A stretch of DNA of 64,000 nt from Candidatus Nanosynbacter sp. TM7-076 (GCF_022828325.1 NZ_JAJQJS010000004.1:62001-126000); one strand, 5' to 3'; positions 32,804-42,143 are shown, numbered from the stretch's first letter. A program made the numbers and translations. Notes: generated by a model from the letters alone, not told the origin.

Positions 32804-35149
32804 CTATTTCTTTTTAGCGGATGTTTTGGCAGCTTTTTTAACTACGCGTTTGCGAGTTGGCTTTGCTGTTGTGGCGCTTAATAACTCCAGAGCTTTTTCG
32901 TGAGTAATAGTTTTCGGATCTGTAGCTTTAGGGATTTTGACGTTTTTGGCGCCGTTGGTGATGTATGGACCAAATCGACCATTGAGAACCTTAATTCCAT
33001 CTGGAAATTCGGCAATATTCTTAGCAGCTTCGGCTTCTAATTTGGCGGCGTAAAGTTCACGCGCCTTTTCTAAAGTAATGCTGTGCGGGTCTTCTGGCTT
33101 AATGGAAACGAACAATTTGCCGACTTGAATATACGGACCGAATCGTCCAATATTTGCCTTAATGTCTTGCCCGTCTTCTGTTTGACCAACGATGCGTGGC
33201 AACTTGAACATTTCCAGTGCTTGCTCTAAGGTTACCGTTTCAATCTTCGCGCCCTTTGGCAGCGGCGCAAAACGTGGCTTTTCGTCGCCGTCGGTTTCGC
33301 CAAGTTGCAACATTGGACCGAATCGCCCAAATCGCGCAATAATCGGCTTATTCGTCTTCGGGTCAATTCCCACTTCACGATTAGCACCGACTTTACTTCG
33401 GTCGATCCCGCCAGATTGCTCGATTAATTTATGGAAAGGCGTGTAAAATCCGTGCAGCATTGCGCTTTTTTCCAGATTAGCACCGGCAATTTTGTCAAAT
33501 TCCGTTTCAACGTTGGCGGTAAAATCGTAATCGACAATTTGCGTAAAATGGTCCGTCAGGAAATCGGCAATCAGTTCGCCGCTTGGCGTTGGAATAAGTT
33601 TGCCGCGTGTCGAGCCAGTTTTTTCCTGGGCAACACTTCGGCTAACTTCCTCGCCGTTATAATTCAGGACAATTACATCACGTGGTTGACCTTCGCTGTC
33701 ACCCTTTTCAACGTAGCCGCGAGTCTGCACGGTGTCGATAATTGTGGCATATGTGGATGGACGCCCAATTCCAAGCTCCTCCAACTTCTTAACTAGCGAA
33801 CCTTCGGTGTAACGAGCTGGCGGTCTAGTGAATGTTTGACGAGCCGTAATATCGTGAGAATTGACTTCATCGCCAGACTGTAACTTCGGTAGAAGCTCAT
33901 CTTTATTGCCACCGTAAACGCGCAAAAACCCATCAAATGTAATGACTTCGCCCTTCGTCTCAAACTGAGCGGGCTTTTTGCTCTTAGGTAAATTATCGCC
34001 CTTGATGTCAATTGTGATAGTCGTTTTTTCTAGCTTCGCTGGCGACATTTGCGACGCTAAAGTTCGGCGTCGAATCAGGTCGTACAATTTCTGGTCATAG
34101 CTATTATTAGACGCGGTTTCCAGAGTGATATCCGTCGGGCGAATGGCTTCGTGGGCTTCTTGGGCGGACGCGGATTTGGTCTTAAATTTGCGAACCGTTG
34201 AGTAATCTGGACCGTAAAGACGCTTGATAAAATCGGTAGCCGCCGCGATGGCTTGACCGCTCAAATTTACGGAGTCGGTACGCATATAGGTGATTTTTCC
34301 GTCTTGGTATAATTTTTGCGCCGAAGCCATGGTTGCTTTGGAGCTGAAGCCAAGCTTAGAGTTGGCTTCCTGCTGCAAGGTTGACGTGGTAAATGGCGCC
34401 GCTGGATTGCGCGTTCCGGGGGTTTTTGAGATATCGCTAACAACAAATTCGGCGGGTTTCAGACTATTTAAGAACTCGTTCGCCGCTTCTTCTGTGTCGA
34501 ATTTTTGATTAAGCTCGGCCTTGAATTCTTGATTGTCGTGAATAAAAATGGCGGTAACTTTGAACTGAGAATTGCCCTCAAACTTCATAATTTCTCGTTC
34601 GCGCTCGACTAGTAATCGCACTGCCGGACTCTGAACGCGACCAGCCGACTTTCCGCCAGGAACTTTTTGCCAGACGACTGGACTAAGTTCAAAGCCAACC
34701 AGTCGGTCAAGAATTTGTCGGGCTTGTTGCGCCTGAACCAAATTCATATCCACGGTTCGCGGATTCTTAATTGCATTAGTTATGGCATCTTTGGTGATCT
34801 CGTGAAAGACAATTCGCTTAGTCGTCTCAATAGGAAGATCCAGCACCTTGCACAAATGCCAAGCAATGGCCTCTCCTTCGCGGTCTTCATCGGTTGCGAG
34901 CCAAACATTTTCCTTGCCAACTGCCTTGACATTTCTCTTTAGTTCGGTGATAACTTTCTTTTTCTCAGGATCAACTTCATAAATTGCAAAAAAATCGTTA
35001 GCCACGTCAATCGGCGGCGTTCCATCCTTCGTCTTTTTAACAATCGAGCGAATATGCCCCACGCTGGACAGGACGTGAAAATCCTTGCCGAGATATTTCT
35101 CGATGGTTTTAGCTTTGGCTGGTGACTCGACGATAACGAGATTTTTCAT
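32804..35149 (-). CDS. topA: DNA topoisomerase I
   Basis: A 781-aa type IA topoisomerase that relaxes negative supercoils. TOPRIM: LVIVESPAKAKTIEKYLG and ATDEDREGEAIAWHL; active-site Tyr in KITYMRTDSVNLS; then GRPSTYATII. The C-terminus has zinc-ribbon-derived Topo_C repeats (GRFGPYIQVG, GRFGPYITNG) without the Cys clusters, and a Lys-rich tail. The ATG at 35149 lies 8 nt after TATAAT on the minus strand (leaderless). Confidence 0.96.
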   Translation of the reverse strand: MKNLVIVESPAKAKTIEKYLGKDFHVLSSVGHIRSIVKKTKDGTPPIDVANDFFAIYEVDPEKKKVITELKRNVKAVGKENVWLATDEDREGEAIAWHLCKVLDLPIETTKRIVFHEITKDAITNAIKNPRTVDMNLVQAQQARQILDRLVGFELSPVVWQKVPGGKSAGRVQSPAVRLLVEREREIMKFEGNSQFKVTAIFIHDNQEFKAELNQKFDTEEAANEFLNSLKPAEFVVSDISKTPGTRNPAAPFTTSTLQQEANSKLGFSSKATMASAQKLYQDGKITYMRTDSVNLSGQAIAAATDFIKRLYGPDYSTVRKFKTKSASAQEAHEAIRPTDITLETASNNSYDQKLYDLIRRRTLASQMSPAKLEKTTITIDIKGDNLPKSKKPAQFETKGEVITFDGFLRVYGGNKDELLPKLQSGDEVNSHDITARQTFTRPPARYTEGSLVKKLEELGIGRPSTYATIIDTVQTRGYVEKGDSEGQPRDVIVLNYNGEEVSRSVAQEKTGSTRGKLIPTPSGELIADFLTDHFTQIVDYDFTANVETEFDKIAGANLEKSAMLHGFYTPFHKLIEQSGGIDRSKVGANREVGIDPKTNKPIIARFGRFGPMLQLGETDGDEKPRFAPLPKGAKIETVTLEQALEMFKLPRIVGQTEDGQDIKANIGRFGPYIQVGKLFVSIKPEDPHSITLEKARELYAAKLEAEAAKNIAEFPDGIKVLNGRFGPYITNGAKNVKIPKATDPKTITHEKALELLSATTAKPTRKRVVKKAAKTSAKKK

Positions 35150-35194
35150 AACTTTATATTATAACAAATCACTATGTAGCTACAATAACAATCT

Positions 35195-35902
35195 CTATTG
35201 ACGGCTAGGTTCTCCAATGCGACCAAGTAGTGCCGCTATTCCAAGACTGCGATTAACTGCCGTATTTTGGTGCTTTTCTGGGTTGTGGTTATTGCCGCTT
35301 GCTCGTCTGATATAGCTTGCTGTCGATAGTGTTGCAGGAATTATAGCAGTTGCTGCTGCCAGCCCACCTAGTGCCCTGGCTGTGTTGCTAGTTTTTCTTA
35401 AGCCGTGCAGCTCAGCAAATTTACCGGCAGAATATAATATTAGAGATACAACCTCCATGGCCATGGCTATCTTGCCACTTTTTTCAGGCGCCTGTGACAT
35501 GTCGGGGTTGTCTATATGAGTTTTTATTGAACACGCTGCATTGATAGCGTTAAATGCGGCAATGCCACCAAGTATCGATCTTGGGGCTGTGTCTGCTTCA
35601 TACATCTTCCATATCGTATAGAATACTTTGATTTTATCTCCAGTATGGTCAACAATTTTACCTAGTTTAGTTTCTCCTCCAGTTGCTCTGGCTAGTTTGC
35701 CGTCTAGCGCATCCATCACACTGCCAATAACGAAAGCGGCAAATCCTTTAAATGTAGTGGGGTCCTTTATTCCAATGCACGCAGCGGCAGTTCCGATGAG
35801 GCTAAGTAGTGTTGGGGGTATGCCTTCTATGCTAAAAAATGGCTCTTCTCTTTTTTTGTCTGTAATGTCACTTTCTGGATGTAAATTGTCGGGGCTTCTC
35901 AT
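35195..35902 (-). CDS. CDP-alcohol phosphatidyltransferase family protein
   Basis: A 235-aa integral membrane enzyme. The family motif D-G-x2-A-R-x8-G-x3-D-x3-D is complete: DGKLAR, ATGGETKL, G, KIV, D, HTG, D (about residues 66-88). It joins an alcohol to a CDP-activated lipid; whether glycerol phosphate (PgsA), inositol phosphate or another is not decidable. The ATG follows TATAAT by 8 nt on the minus strand. Confidence 0.85.
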   Translation of the reverse strand: MRSPDNLHPESDITDKKREEPFFSIEGIPPTLLSLIGTAAACIGIKDPTTFKGFAAFVIGSVMDALDGKLARATGGETKLGKIVDHTGDKIKVFYTIWKMYEADTAPRSILGGIAAFNAINAACSIKTHIDNPDMSQAPEKSGKIAMAMEVVSLILYSAGKFAELHGLRKTSNTARALGGLAAATAIIPATLSTASYIRRASGNNHNPEKHQNTAVNRSLGIAALLGRIGEPSRQ

Positions 35903-35924
35903 AAATTAGCATTATATAATAAAA

Positions 35925-36794
35925 CTATCGTAATGTCCAGTTGTTCGCCCCGAGAGGCTTGATAACACCGTTGATTTCCAGCATAGTTAACGCCGTGGCG
36001 AAATCTGATGTGGATAATCCTGATTTTTGTTGAATTTCATCGCCGTCACGAAGTCCTTCTGAGATGAGTTTTATGATAATCGCTTCTTCAATTGTTGCGC
36101 TGGCTGCTAACTCTTGATCGTTGTTTTTTTGTAATTTTTCTGGCGCGATGATTGACAAAACATCGTCGGCGTCCGTCACCAAATACGCCCCTTGTTTTAA
36201 TAAAGTATTACAACCCGCCGACAGTGGGCTGGTTATGTTTCCGGGAACTACAAACAAATCTCTTCCCTGGTTCAGTGCGTGAGAGGCGGTGTTTAGTGTG
36301 CCGCTTCGCTCGGCGGCTTCGGTGATAATAATTCCGTCAGCTAGCCCGCTAACCAGCCGATTGCGCTCCAAAAAACTCCAACGATTGACTATTTTATTAT
36401 CGCCCTTCATCCATTCTGAAACGACCGCGCCGCCCCGCTCTATGATGCTCATGGCTAGTTGATAATTGGTCCGCGGTGAAATATCAGGAAGCTCGTTTGG
36501 GACGACCGCCACGACCGTTCCGCCAGCTTCAATCGCAGCTTTTTGGGCAATGCAATCCACGCCTAGCGCCAACCCACTCACGATTACACATCCGGCTTTT
36601 GCCAGATCTGTTGCTAATCGCTCGGTGACTTCTTTTCCGTAGGCAGACGGCTTGCGAGATCCGACGATTGATACGACGGGTGCGCTTGCTTCTGGCAATT
36701 TTCCCATATAACATAAGCTTTTTGGTGGATTGGCAATATGCGCTAATCTCTGGGAGAAAATATGCTCATCTGGTGTAATTCTATTGATTTCCAT
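35925..36794 (-). CDS. dprA: DNA-processing protein DprA
   Basis: Loads RecA on incoming single-stranded DNA during natural transformation. A 289-aa protein with the Rossmann core: IVGSRKPSAYGKEV, SGLALGVDCIAQKAAIEAGGTVVAVV, ERNRLVSGLADGIIITEAAERSGTLNTA and FVVPGNITSP, then a C-terminal winged helix (EAIIIKLISEGLRDGDEIQQ). ATG 36794 is preferred over the in-frame 36821, which lies in the divergent promoter of the orphan RNA. It suggests competence in this organism. Confidence 0.92.
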   Translation of the reverse strand: MEINRITPDEHIFSQRLAHIANPPKSLCYMGKLPEASAPVVSIVGSRKPSAYGKEVTERLATDLAKAGCVIVSGLALGVDCIAQKAAIEAGGTVVAVVPNELPDISPRTNYQLAMSIIERGGAVVSEWMKGDNKIVNRWSFLERNRLVSGLADGIIITEAAERSGTLNTASHALNQGRDLFVVPGNITSPLSAGCNTLLKQGAYLVTDADDVLSIIAPEKLQKNNDQELAASATIEEAIIIKLISEGLRDGDEIQQKSGLSTSDFATALTMLEINGVIKPLGANNWTLR

Positions 36795-36814
36795 AAAAAA
36801 TGTGGTAAAAAGTA

Positions 36815-36843
36815 TTGACACTTTGTCAAATGTTTGCTATAAT
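36815..36843 (+). promoter_or_regulatory. Perfect consensus sigma70 promoter
   Basis: TTGACA (36815-36820), exactly 17 nt, TATAAT (36838-36843), with TGC directly before the -10. The -35 is half of a TTGACA-CTT-TGTCAA palindrome. It is the best promoter in the window and points into a 300-nt region without a convincing gene. Confidence 0.9.
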
Positions 36844-36849
36844 CAAGGA

Positions 36850-37160
36850 CGATTGGTTAAGTAATCATTAACCAAACGCACCTTATACCCCCTATTCTAA
36901 CTATATGTTAGGTTGCGCGCAATGGCATTAAGTATTCTTACCCTCCACTTTTTGCGGTTCAACGTTACGCGCATACTAACCCCTTTAACTGCCCTTTTTC
37001 AAAGGCGACATCCGTTGAGGCGAGCACTAATTGGTGTTGACAATAGTCAGGCGCGGACTTTTGGAGTTTTAGTCGCGACGCTTCGCTGATACGGTAGCTC
37101 GGGTGGGTTGAAGGGTAAAAAAGCGTCAGGTGATGCCCACCCTTACCTGGCGCTTTTTTG
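36850..37160 (+). ncRNA. Structured orphan RNA of unknown class
   Basis: Between a consensus promoter and a strong terminator. Structures: a 5' hairpin TTGGTTAA-gtaatca-TTAACCAA (36853-36875), a CTAAC-TATAT-GTTAG hairpin, long-range TGCGCG/CGCGCA pairing, and a GGACT/AGTCG-type hairpin near 37053-37078. GGGTGGG (37101-37107) can pair with CCCACCC (37136-37142) in the terminator loop, a potential pseudoknot. I could not match it to tmRNA, RNase P RNA, SRP RNA or a known riboswitch. It also contains a 55-codon ORF (36922-37089) without a ribosome binding site. Confidence 0.65.
37118..37160. terminator. Strong bidirectional terminator
   Basis: AAAAAGCGTCAGGT (37118-37131) pairs with ACCTGGCGCTTTTT (37145-37158) with one G-T pair. 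It has T-runs on both strands and serves the orphan RNA (plus) and the Fur-family gene (minus). Confidence 0.85.
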
Positions 37161-37170
37161 TTGGGAAAAA

Positions 37171-37584
37171 TTATTTATTTTCTATAATATGTCGGCACTT
37201 TCCGCAAATACCTTCCAGCTCAAAGTGGTGTTTTGTGACTATGAAATTATGTTTTTTACCGATGAGATCTATGAGTTTTTCGAGTTCTTGTGATTGTATG
37301 GGCTCGGCATTTTGACAATTGATGCAGTATAGATGGTGATGATGTGGTATAAACGGTTCCGCTAACTCGTAATAATTCTTCCAGCTAATAGTTATGGTGT
37401 TTATAATGTTTAGATTATCGAACATTAGCAGTGTGCGGTAAATGCTGGCACGGTTAATGTTTTTGCAGTTTTTCGCAATATCACCGACCGTAAGAGGTAC
37501 GTCTGAATTTCGCAGGATATCAAATACTTGCTGGCGAGGTTTTGTCAGGCGAAGATTGTGACGTTCAAATATTTCATTTAGCAT
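37171..37584 (-). CDS. Fur-family metalloregulator (Zur/Fur-like)
   Basis: A 137-aa metal-dependent repressor. N-terminal winged helix: LTKPRQQVFDILRNSDVPLTVGDIA and ASIYRTLLMFDNLNIIN. C-terminal dimer domain with the metal ligands: PHHHHLYCINCQNAEP and ICGKCRHI, two CxxC structural zinc pairs. It sits downstream of a permease pair on the same strand, so it probably controls that operon; whether it senses zinc or iron is unknown. Confidence 0.9.
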   Translation of the reverse strand: MLNEIFERHNLRLTKPRQQVFDILRNSDVPLTVGDIAKNCKNINRASIYRTLLMFDNLNIINTITISWKNYYELAEPFIPHHHHLYCINCQNAEPIQSQELEKLIDLIGKKHNFIVTKHHFELEGICGKCRHIIENK

Positions 37585-37631
37585 AGTGCTATCAATAGTT
37601 TATAACTTATTGCAACAAGTGTGCAATAGGC

Positions 37632-38366
37632 TTATATTCCGAGCAATTCATAAGGATATTTGGGTTGGTTGATTTTTGTGATGTGTGCGTCGGTTATGAC
37701 GTATTCGGCTTGGCTATTAACGATTTTTTGTGACAATTTACCCTTGACGATTAGCCATGTTCCATCTGTGTAGTCTGTCGAAAAGTTTTTCTCGACCAGG
37801 ATTTTCATAGGCACGCTGTCAACAGTGCAACAACTTATAACGTATCTGGCAATATTGAAGTAATTATAGCCATAGTTTTTTAACAGATCATTTGAAACGA
37901 ATCCGGTAACGGTGATATCTTTGCCGTTAAAATAAGCGGCTTCTTTGCAGGAATTTATTGCGGTTTTCCAGCGATTTATTGAGATTGTAGAAGAGTTCTC
38001 TTTCGTCTGAGGTGTTTCGCAGCGACTTTCGGGCTCAATAATCGCAGGACTTTCTTTTTGCGCGAGGCTGCTTGGAGAGAGTGGCTTTGGTGGTAATATA
38101 TATCCGACTGATAATATAATTATCGCAAAATAAGATATCGGGGCAATTTTTTTCAAGCTAATTCTAGGTTTGTTTTTAGCGGACTTATTTTTTAATTGCA
38201 ACATTATATCAATAAGCAAAAGTATAACGCCGATTACGCTAATTACGATCGCGAATGTGTGATAGCGTGGATGAACGTAAAAGCCGAGTTGATCGCGCCA
38301 AGCTAATAGCAAAATATATACACAAACGACAATTCCGCCAATTGATTTTGCAAGGTTAGCGTACAT
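37632..38366 (-). CDS. YcgQ-like (TIGR03943/DUF1980) permease-partner protein
   Basis: About 244 aa: two N-terminal membrane segments, another near residue 80, then an extracytoplasmic domain with FNGKDITVTGFVSNDL, RYVISCCTVDSVPMKILV and GTWLIVKGKLSQ, the pattern of the TIGR03943 family that accompanies UPF0718 permeases. ATG 38366 overlaps the upstream permease gene by 11 nt; a TTG at 38390 is an alternative. A metal-related role is inferred from the adjacent Fur gene. Confidence 0.75.
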   Translation of the reverse strand: MYANLAKSIGGIVVCVYILLLAWRDQLGFYVHPRYHTFAIVISVIGVILLLIDIMLQLKNKSAKNKPRISLKKIAPISYFAIIILSVGYILPPKPLSPSSLAQKESPAIIEPESRCETPQTKENSSTISINRWKTAINSCKEAAYFNGKDITVTGFVSNDLLKNYGYNYFNIARYVISCCTVDSVPMKILVEKNFSTDYTDGTWLIVKGKLSQKIVNSQAEYVITDAHITKINQPKYPYELLGI

Positions 38367-39399
38367 ATAAGTTGACTCCCAGCCCGACAATTATAGATAA
38401 GATGAATACAGTTAAGGTAATTGTTGCAATAAATTTCCAGCGAAAAGTTGTTTTTAACAGCGTAATCATTTTAATGTCTATCATCGGTCCGAATAGTAAG
38501 AAAGATAAAATTGAGCCTGTCGTGAAATTCCGCACGTAAGCCAGTGCGAAGAATGCGTCGATGCTGGAGCATATCGAAATGATGAAACTTAGCGTGATCA
38601 TGGATATGACTGATAGGAAAATGTCGCCGCCGACGGCGTTTATGATGAATCGCGGAACGAAGATTTGTGTGGCGGATGCGATGCTAGCACCTAAGACCAA
38701 CATAGTAAATAATTGCCAGAATTCATTACGTGATGAGCTGAATATGTTTGACAATTTTGAACTGTGATTATGAGAGTCACAAAGTTTCTCGAACTCTGGA
38801 TTAATAACGGAATCTTCCTTTAAAAAGCTGACGATAAAAGCGGTTATTTGTACGATAATTAGCGCAAAAATAATTCGCCACCAAACCATTCGGGTGTCAA
38901 AACTGAAGGCGGTCATGGTTGAGATTATGGTTATCGGGTTTAAGATTGGCGCGGCGAAAAGAAAGCTAATAACGTCGGCGGGTTTCAGTCCATTTGCTAT
39001 TAAGCTGCGTGCAATTGGCACGTTGCCGCATTCACATACGGGTAAAATTAGCCCGATCATAGAGAGTGTAACTCGTCGAAGAAAGGCGTTTTTTGGCAAT
39101 ATTTTGAAGACATCTTTTGATGATAAAAAGTACCTGATAAGCGCGGATATGATAATTCCTAAAATTAAAAACGGGGCCGCCTCGACAATTACGCTTAACG
39201 TCAGTGTGATGAAATCTTGTAATGACGGAAGTAATTTATTGCACCATTCTGCAAATTCTCCGTTTAATAACATAACGCCGAATCGCGAGCTGAATTGATA
39301 AATAGAAATTATAAGGACGCCAAAAACTACCCAACCGATCAATTCGCTGTTGGCTGATAAAAACTTTTTTATGCGACTATCTGGCGATTTTTGTGCCAT
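38356..39399 (-). CDS. UPF0718/YcgR-like permease
   Basis: A 347-aa protein with about eight membrane segments. The family motif PVCECGNVPIARSLI and FLFAAPILNPITI in the first half, and SICSSIDAFFALAY with FLLFGPMIDIKM in the second half mark the two internally related halves of DUF318 permeases. It forms an operon with the YcgQ-like protein and the Fur-family gene. The ATG follows TATAAT by 7 nt on the minus strand (leaderless). The transported substance is unknown; a metal is likely. Confidence 0.82.
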   Translation of the reverse strand: MAQKSPDSRIKKFLSANSELIGWVVFGVLIISIYQFSSRFGVMLLNGEFAEWCNKLLPSLQDFITLTLSVIVEAAPFLILGIIISALIRYFLSSKDVFKILPKNAFLRRVTLSMIGLILPVCECGNVPIARSLIANGLKPADVISFLFAAPILNPITIISTMTAFSFDTRMVWWRIIFALIIVQITAFIVSFLKEDSVINPEFEKLCDSHNHSSKLSNIFSSSRNEFWQLFTMLVLGASIASATQIFVPRFIINAVGGDIFLSVISMITLSFIISICSSIDAFFALAYVRNFTTGSILSFLLFGPMIDIKMITLLKTTFRWKFIATITLTVFILSIIVGLGVNLYVR

Positions 39400-39440
39400 A
39401 TATAAAATTATACTCCATGCTTATGCTATACTAAATCAAT

Positions 39441-40562
39441 ATGAAACATCTTTTACATTCACATCATCCGTTTCGGATTTTCTGGTTTTCAGTCCTATTG
39501 ACCTTAGGTCTGGGCAGTTTGATTTTTAGCCATATGGGCGTTAGCGGTCTTTGGCTATTCACTATTTTGGTGGTTTTGGAAGTTACGTTTAGCTTCGACA
39601 ACGCGGTGATAAATAGCAAGGTTTTGGCGGGAATGAGTCAAATCTGGCAGAAAGTCTTCCTGACGGCTGGTATATTTGTGGCGGTGTTTGTTGTTCGATT
39701 TATATTGCCAATTGCTATTGTGATGATTGCGAGCGGCCACGGATTTATGGATGTTGTTAATCTGGCGCTACATAAACCTGTTGAGTACGGCAAAATCCTG
39801 CACGAGGCGTCGCCGATGATTGACGCATTTGGCGGTGCGTTTTTGATTATGATTGGGCTTAGCTATTTTATCGATTACAACAAGCGTGTTCACTGGATGC
39901 GACATGTTGAGCCGATTTTGGCGAAGGCTGGGCGATTTGAGAATTTTAAGGTGTGTATAATGCTTAGCGTGGCGGCTGTTTTGTATTTTACGGTCGAGGC
40001 GCCGCATAAATCTTTGGTGTTGATTTCGGCAGTGCTTGGAATTGTGCTGCATATTGGATTGGAACTATTTGGTTCATTTTTCCATGAAGATGACGCAAAA
40101 TCCGTTAAGATTAAAACTGGTTGGGCGGCGTTTGCTAGCTTGTTATATTTGGAAGTTCTGGACGCCAGCTTTAGTTTTGACGGTGTGATTGGTGCGTTTG
40201 CCATCACCAACAGCGTGCTACTAATCGTGGCTGGACTGGGCGCTGGAGCAATTTGGGTCAGATCGCTAACCGTATATTTGTTGCGAACAGGCGCGCTTAG
40301 CAAATATAAATATCTGGAAAATGGTGCTCACTGGGCAATTATGGCGCTCGGCGTGATGATGATTGCCAAATTATTCCACTTGGAATTGCCGGAATGGGCG
40401 ACGGGTGGCTTGGGCTTGTTGTTCGTGAGTTTGGCGGTTGGTAGCAGCATATTGGAAGCCCGATCGATCAATCTACAAGAAGCTGCGACTACAAAGTTAC
40501 ATCAAGCCGAAGAGCAATTGAAGAACAGCGCTTCAAAAATTGTGCCGCGAAAACGACGCTAG
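39441..40562 (+). CDS. TerC-related DUF475 integral membrane protein
   Basis: A 373-aa protein with about nine membrane segments. FSFDNAVINSKVLAGM and SFSFDGVIGAFAITNS are the paired acidic motifs of the TerC/DUF475 group, associated with tellurite resistance or manganese export in relatives. The C-terminal 30 residues are a polar, helical tail ending in basic residues. The ATG is 8 nt after TGC-TATACT (39427-39432). Divergent from the permease operon, so the two may share metal-related control. Confidence 0.85.
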   Translation: MKHLLHSHHPFRIFWFSVLLTLGLGSLIFSHMGVSGLWLFTILVVLEVTFSFDNAVINSKVLAGMSQIWQKVFLTAGIFVAVFVVRFILPIAIVMIASGHGFMDVVNLALHKPVEYGKILHEASPMIDAFGGAFLIMIGLSYFIDYNKRVHWMRHVEPILAKAGRFENFKVCIMLSVAAVLYFTVEAPHKSLVLISAVLGIVLHIGLELFGSFFHEDDAKSVKIKTGWAAFASLLYLEVLDASFSFDGVIGAFAITNSVLLIVAGLGAGAIWVRSLTVYLLRTGALSKYKYLENGAHWAIMALGVMMIAKLFHLELPEWATGGLGLLFVSLAVGSSILEARSINLQEAATTKLHQAEEQLKNSASKIVPRKRR

Positions 40563-40570
40563 AATCTGGT

Positions 40571-41131
40571 TTAATATTTTATACTGAACGGCTCGATAGT
40601 TCCGTTGATGAATTTCTCGATCAAGTTAATTGACTCGGGCAATATCCAGCTTTGGAGAATCTTTTGCTCGTCTGAGTTGAATTTACCCAGGACAAAATCT
40701 ACGTCACCAACTTGACGTCTGAGCAAATTATCTGTACCAATGCGAATATGCCAAAAGTCTGATCCGACGTGAGCGTGAAGGGATTTTAATCCATTGCTGC
40801 CCGCGTCTCGTCCGCCTTTGCGGGTTCGAATTTTACCAAAATCCAGCGCCGTGTCGTCGTGAATAATTAGTAAATCATCCAATGTCAATTTGTAAAAATC
40901 TAAGATTGCTCGGGCGGAAATTCCAACCTCGTTGTAAAAAGTAGTTGGCTTAACTAGCAGGATTTTTTCTCCAGAAATATTCAGCTCGGCGATATCCGCG
41001 GAAAACTTTGGCTTGTTCGAAAAGGTTTTCCCCTGCTCTGACGCAAATTTATCAATAGCCAAAAACCCAGCATTATGCCGCGTGTTTGTGTATTTTTCGC
41101 CTGGATTTCCCAACGCTAAGATGACTTTCAT
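40571..41131 (-). CDS. pth: Peptidyl-tRNA hydrolase
   Basis: Releases tRNA from peptidyl-tRNA dropped by ribosomes. A 186-aa Pth family protein: ALGNPGEKYTNTRHNAGF with the catalytic His, KPTTFYNEVG, LLIIHDDTALDFGKIRTRKGG and GSNGLKSLHAHVGSDFWHIRIG. Length and order are standard. The ATG follows TATACT by 6 nt on the minus strand. Confidence 0.95.
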   Translation of the reverse strand: MKVILALGNPGEKYTNTRHNAGFLAIDKFASEQGKTFSNKPKFSADIAELNISGEKILLVKPTTFYNEVGISARAILDFYKLTLDDLLIIHDDTALDFGKIRTRKGGRDAGSNGLKSLHAHVGSDFWHIRIGTDNLLRRQVGDVDFVLGKFNSDEQKILQSWILPESINLIEKFINGTIEPFSIKY

Positions 41132-41174
41132 AGACTTAGTATATCACCTTGTGAAAATGACGTATAATAAGCAT

Positions 41175-42143
41175 ATGGCAAAACGCGACGATGATTTGGA
41201 ATTTAGCATTAATGCGCCGTTTGATGATGGGCGAGCGATTGTCGATAAAGTTCCGTTGTATTTGGTGAATGGCTCGTTGGGCGCTGGGAAAACTAGTGTT
41301 CTTGAGTTCTTATTGCAACAAAGTGACTATAAGGGTTCTCGGGTGATTGAGAATGAATATGCTAATGAAAACGTTGACGGTTATCGATTGGAAAAGCTGG
41401 CGGATATTGTGACGACCTTGGCTGGCGATTGTGTTTGCTGTTCGTCGAAGCACGCATTAACGCGAATGTTACTTGACTTTTGTCGCAATTCCCCCGCCCC
41501 AGTATTTATTGAGGCGACTGGCGTGGCGCTAACGATGAATTTGGTTGAGAAATTGATTAATGCACAAATATTCAATAAGTACGAGTTGGCGCAGAGTTTT
41601 TATGTTATTGACGCACATGAGATTTTACGTGGAATTGAGCCGGCACATGAAATTGAGTTGCAAGCGGCTGATATGATTTTAGTGACCAAAGAAGATTTGC
41701 TAGGTGAAAATGAACGCGCCGAGTACGAGGAGAAATTGCGCACCCTACCCTACGCTAAGGTGCTCAGCGCACCACACGGTCGGTTTGATCTAAGTAAATT
41801 AACCACGCCGTCGGGACTACTAACGTTTTTTGATAAGTATGACGGCGAGTTGGTCGTGCCAGACAATCCGACGTATGCCGTGCTGGATGTTTCTGGTATG
41901 AAAATTGCTGCGGCGACTCTGGAAAAAATTTGGCCGGAACTTTTTGGTGCTTATAAACTCAGGCGAATGAAGGGCTGTTTTATTGACGATAATGGCGCGC
42001 GGCATCATTTGGAGGCAACGGAAAATCAGATTCAAATAGCTAATTCTGCGGCGGAAGAGCCAGCAAAAATTGTGCTAATTGGTGAACATGCAGACGAAAT
42101 TACGCGTGAGGTTTTGTCGGCGCAATTGATGATGTTTGAATAA
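41175..42143 (+). CDS. CobW/COG0523-type GTPase
   Basis: A 322-aa G3E GTPase of the metallochaperone group. Walker A GSLGAGKTSVLEFLL, the metal-binding GDCVCCSS (CxCC position) in the switch region, VFIEATGVALTM, and VTKEDL for NKxD. The C-terminal domain is shorter than usual and divergent. ATG 41175 is 6 nt after TATAAT (41163-41168); a start at 41013 would overlap pth on the other strand. Zinc or another metal as cargo is inference, consistent with the Fur-controlled neighbours. Confidence 0.85.
   Translation: MAKRDDDLEFSINAPFDDGRAIVDKVPLYLVNGSLGAGKTSVLEFLLQQSDYKGSRVIENEYANENVDGYRLEKLADIVTTLAGDCVCCSSKHALTRMLLDFCRNSPAPVFIEATGVALTMNLVEKLINAQIFNKYELAQSFYVIDAHEILRGIEPAHEIELQAADMILVTKEDLLGENERAEYEEKLRTLPYAKVLSAPHGRFDLSKLTTPSGLLTFFDKYDGELVVPDNPTYAVLDVSGMKIAAATLEKIWPELFGAYKLRRMKGCFIDDNGARHHLEATENQIQIANSAAEEPAKIVLIGEHADEITREVLSAQLMMFE

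Noticed and set aside
37101-37142. T-box riboswitch
   Set aside because: GGGTGGG superficially recalls the T-box, but AGGGTGGNACCGCG is not present and no aminoacyl-tRNA synthetase or amino acid gene follows.
36850-37160. tmRNA or RNase P RNA
   Set aside because: No tag ORF ending in ALAA or tRNA-like end, and no GAGGAAAGTCC or other RNase P core motif on the plus strand.
41013-41174. Upstream start for the CobW-type GTPase
   Set aside because: It overlaps pth on the other strand; ATG 41175 fits the -10 box and the family N-terminus.
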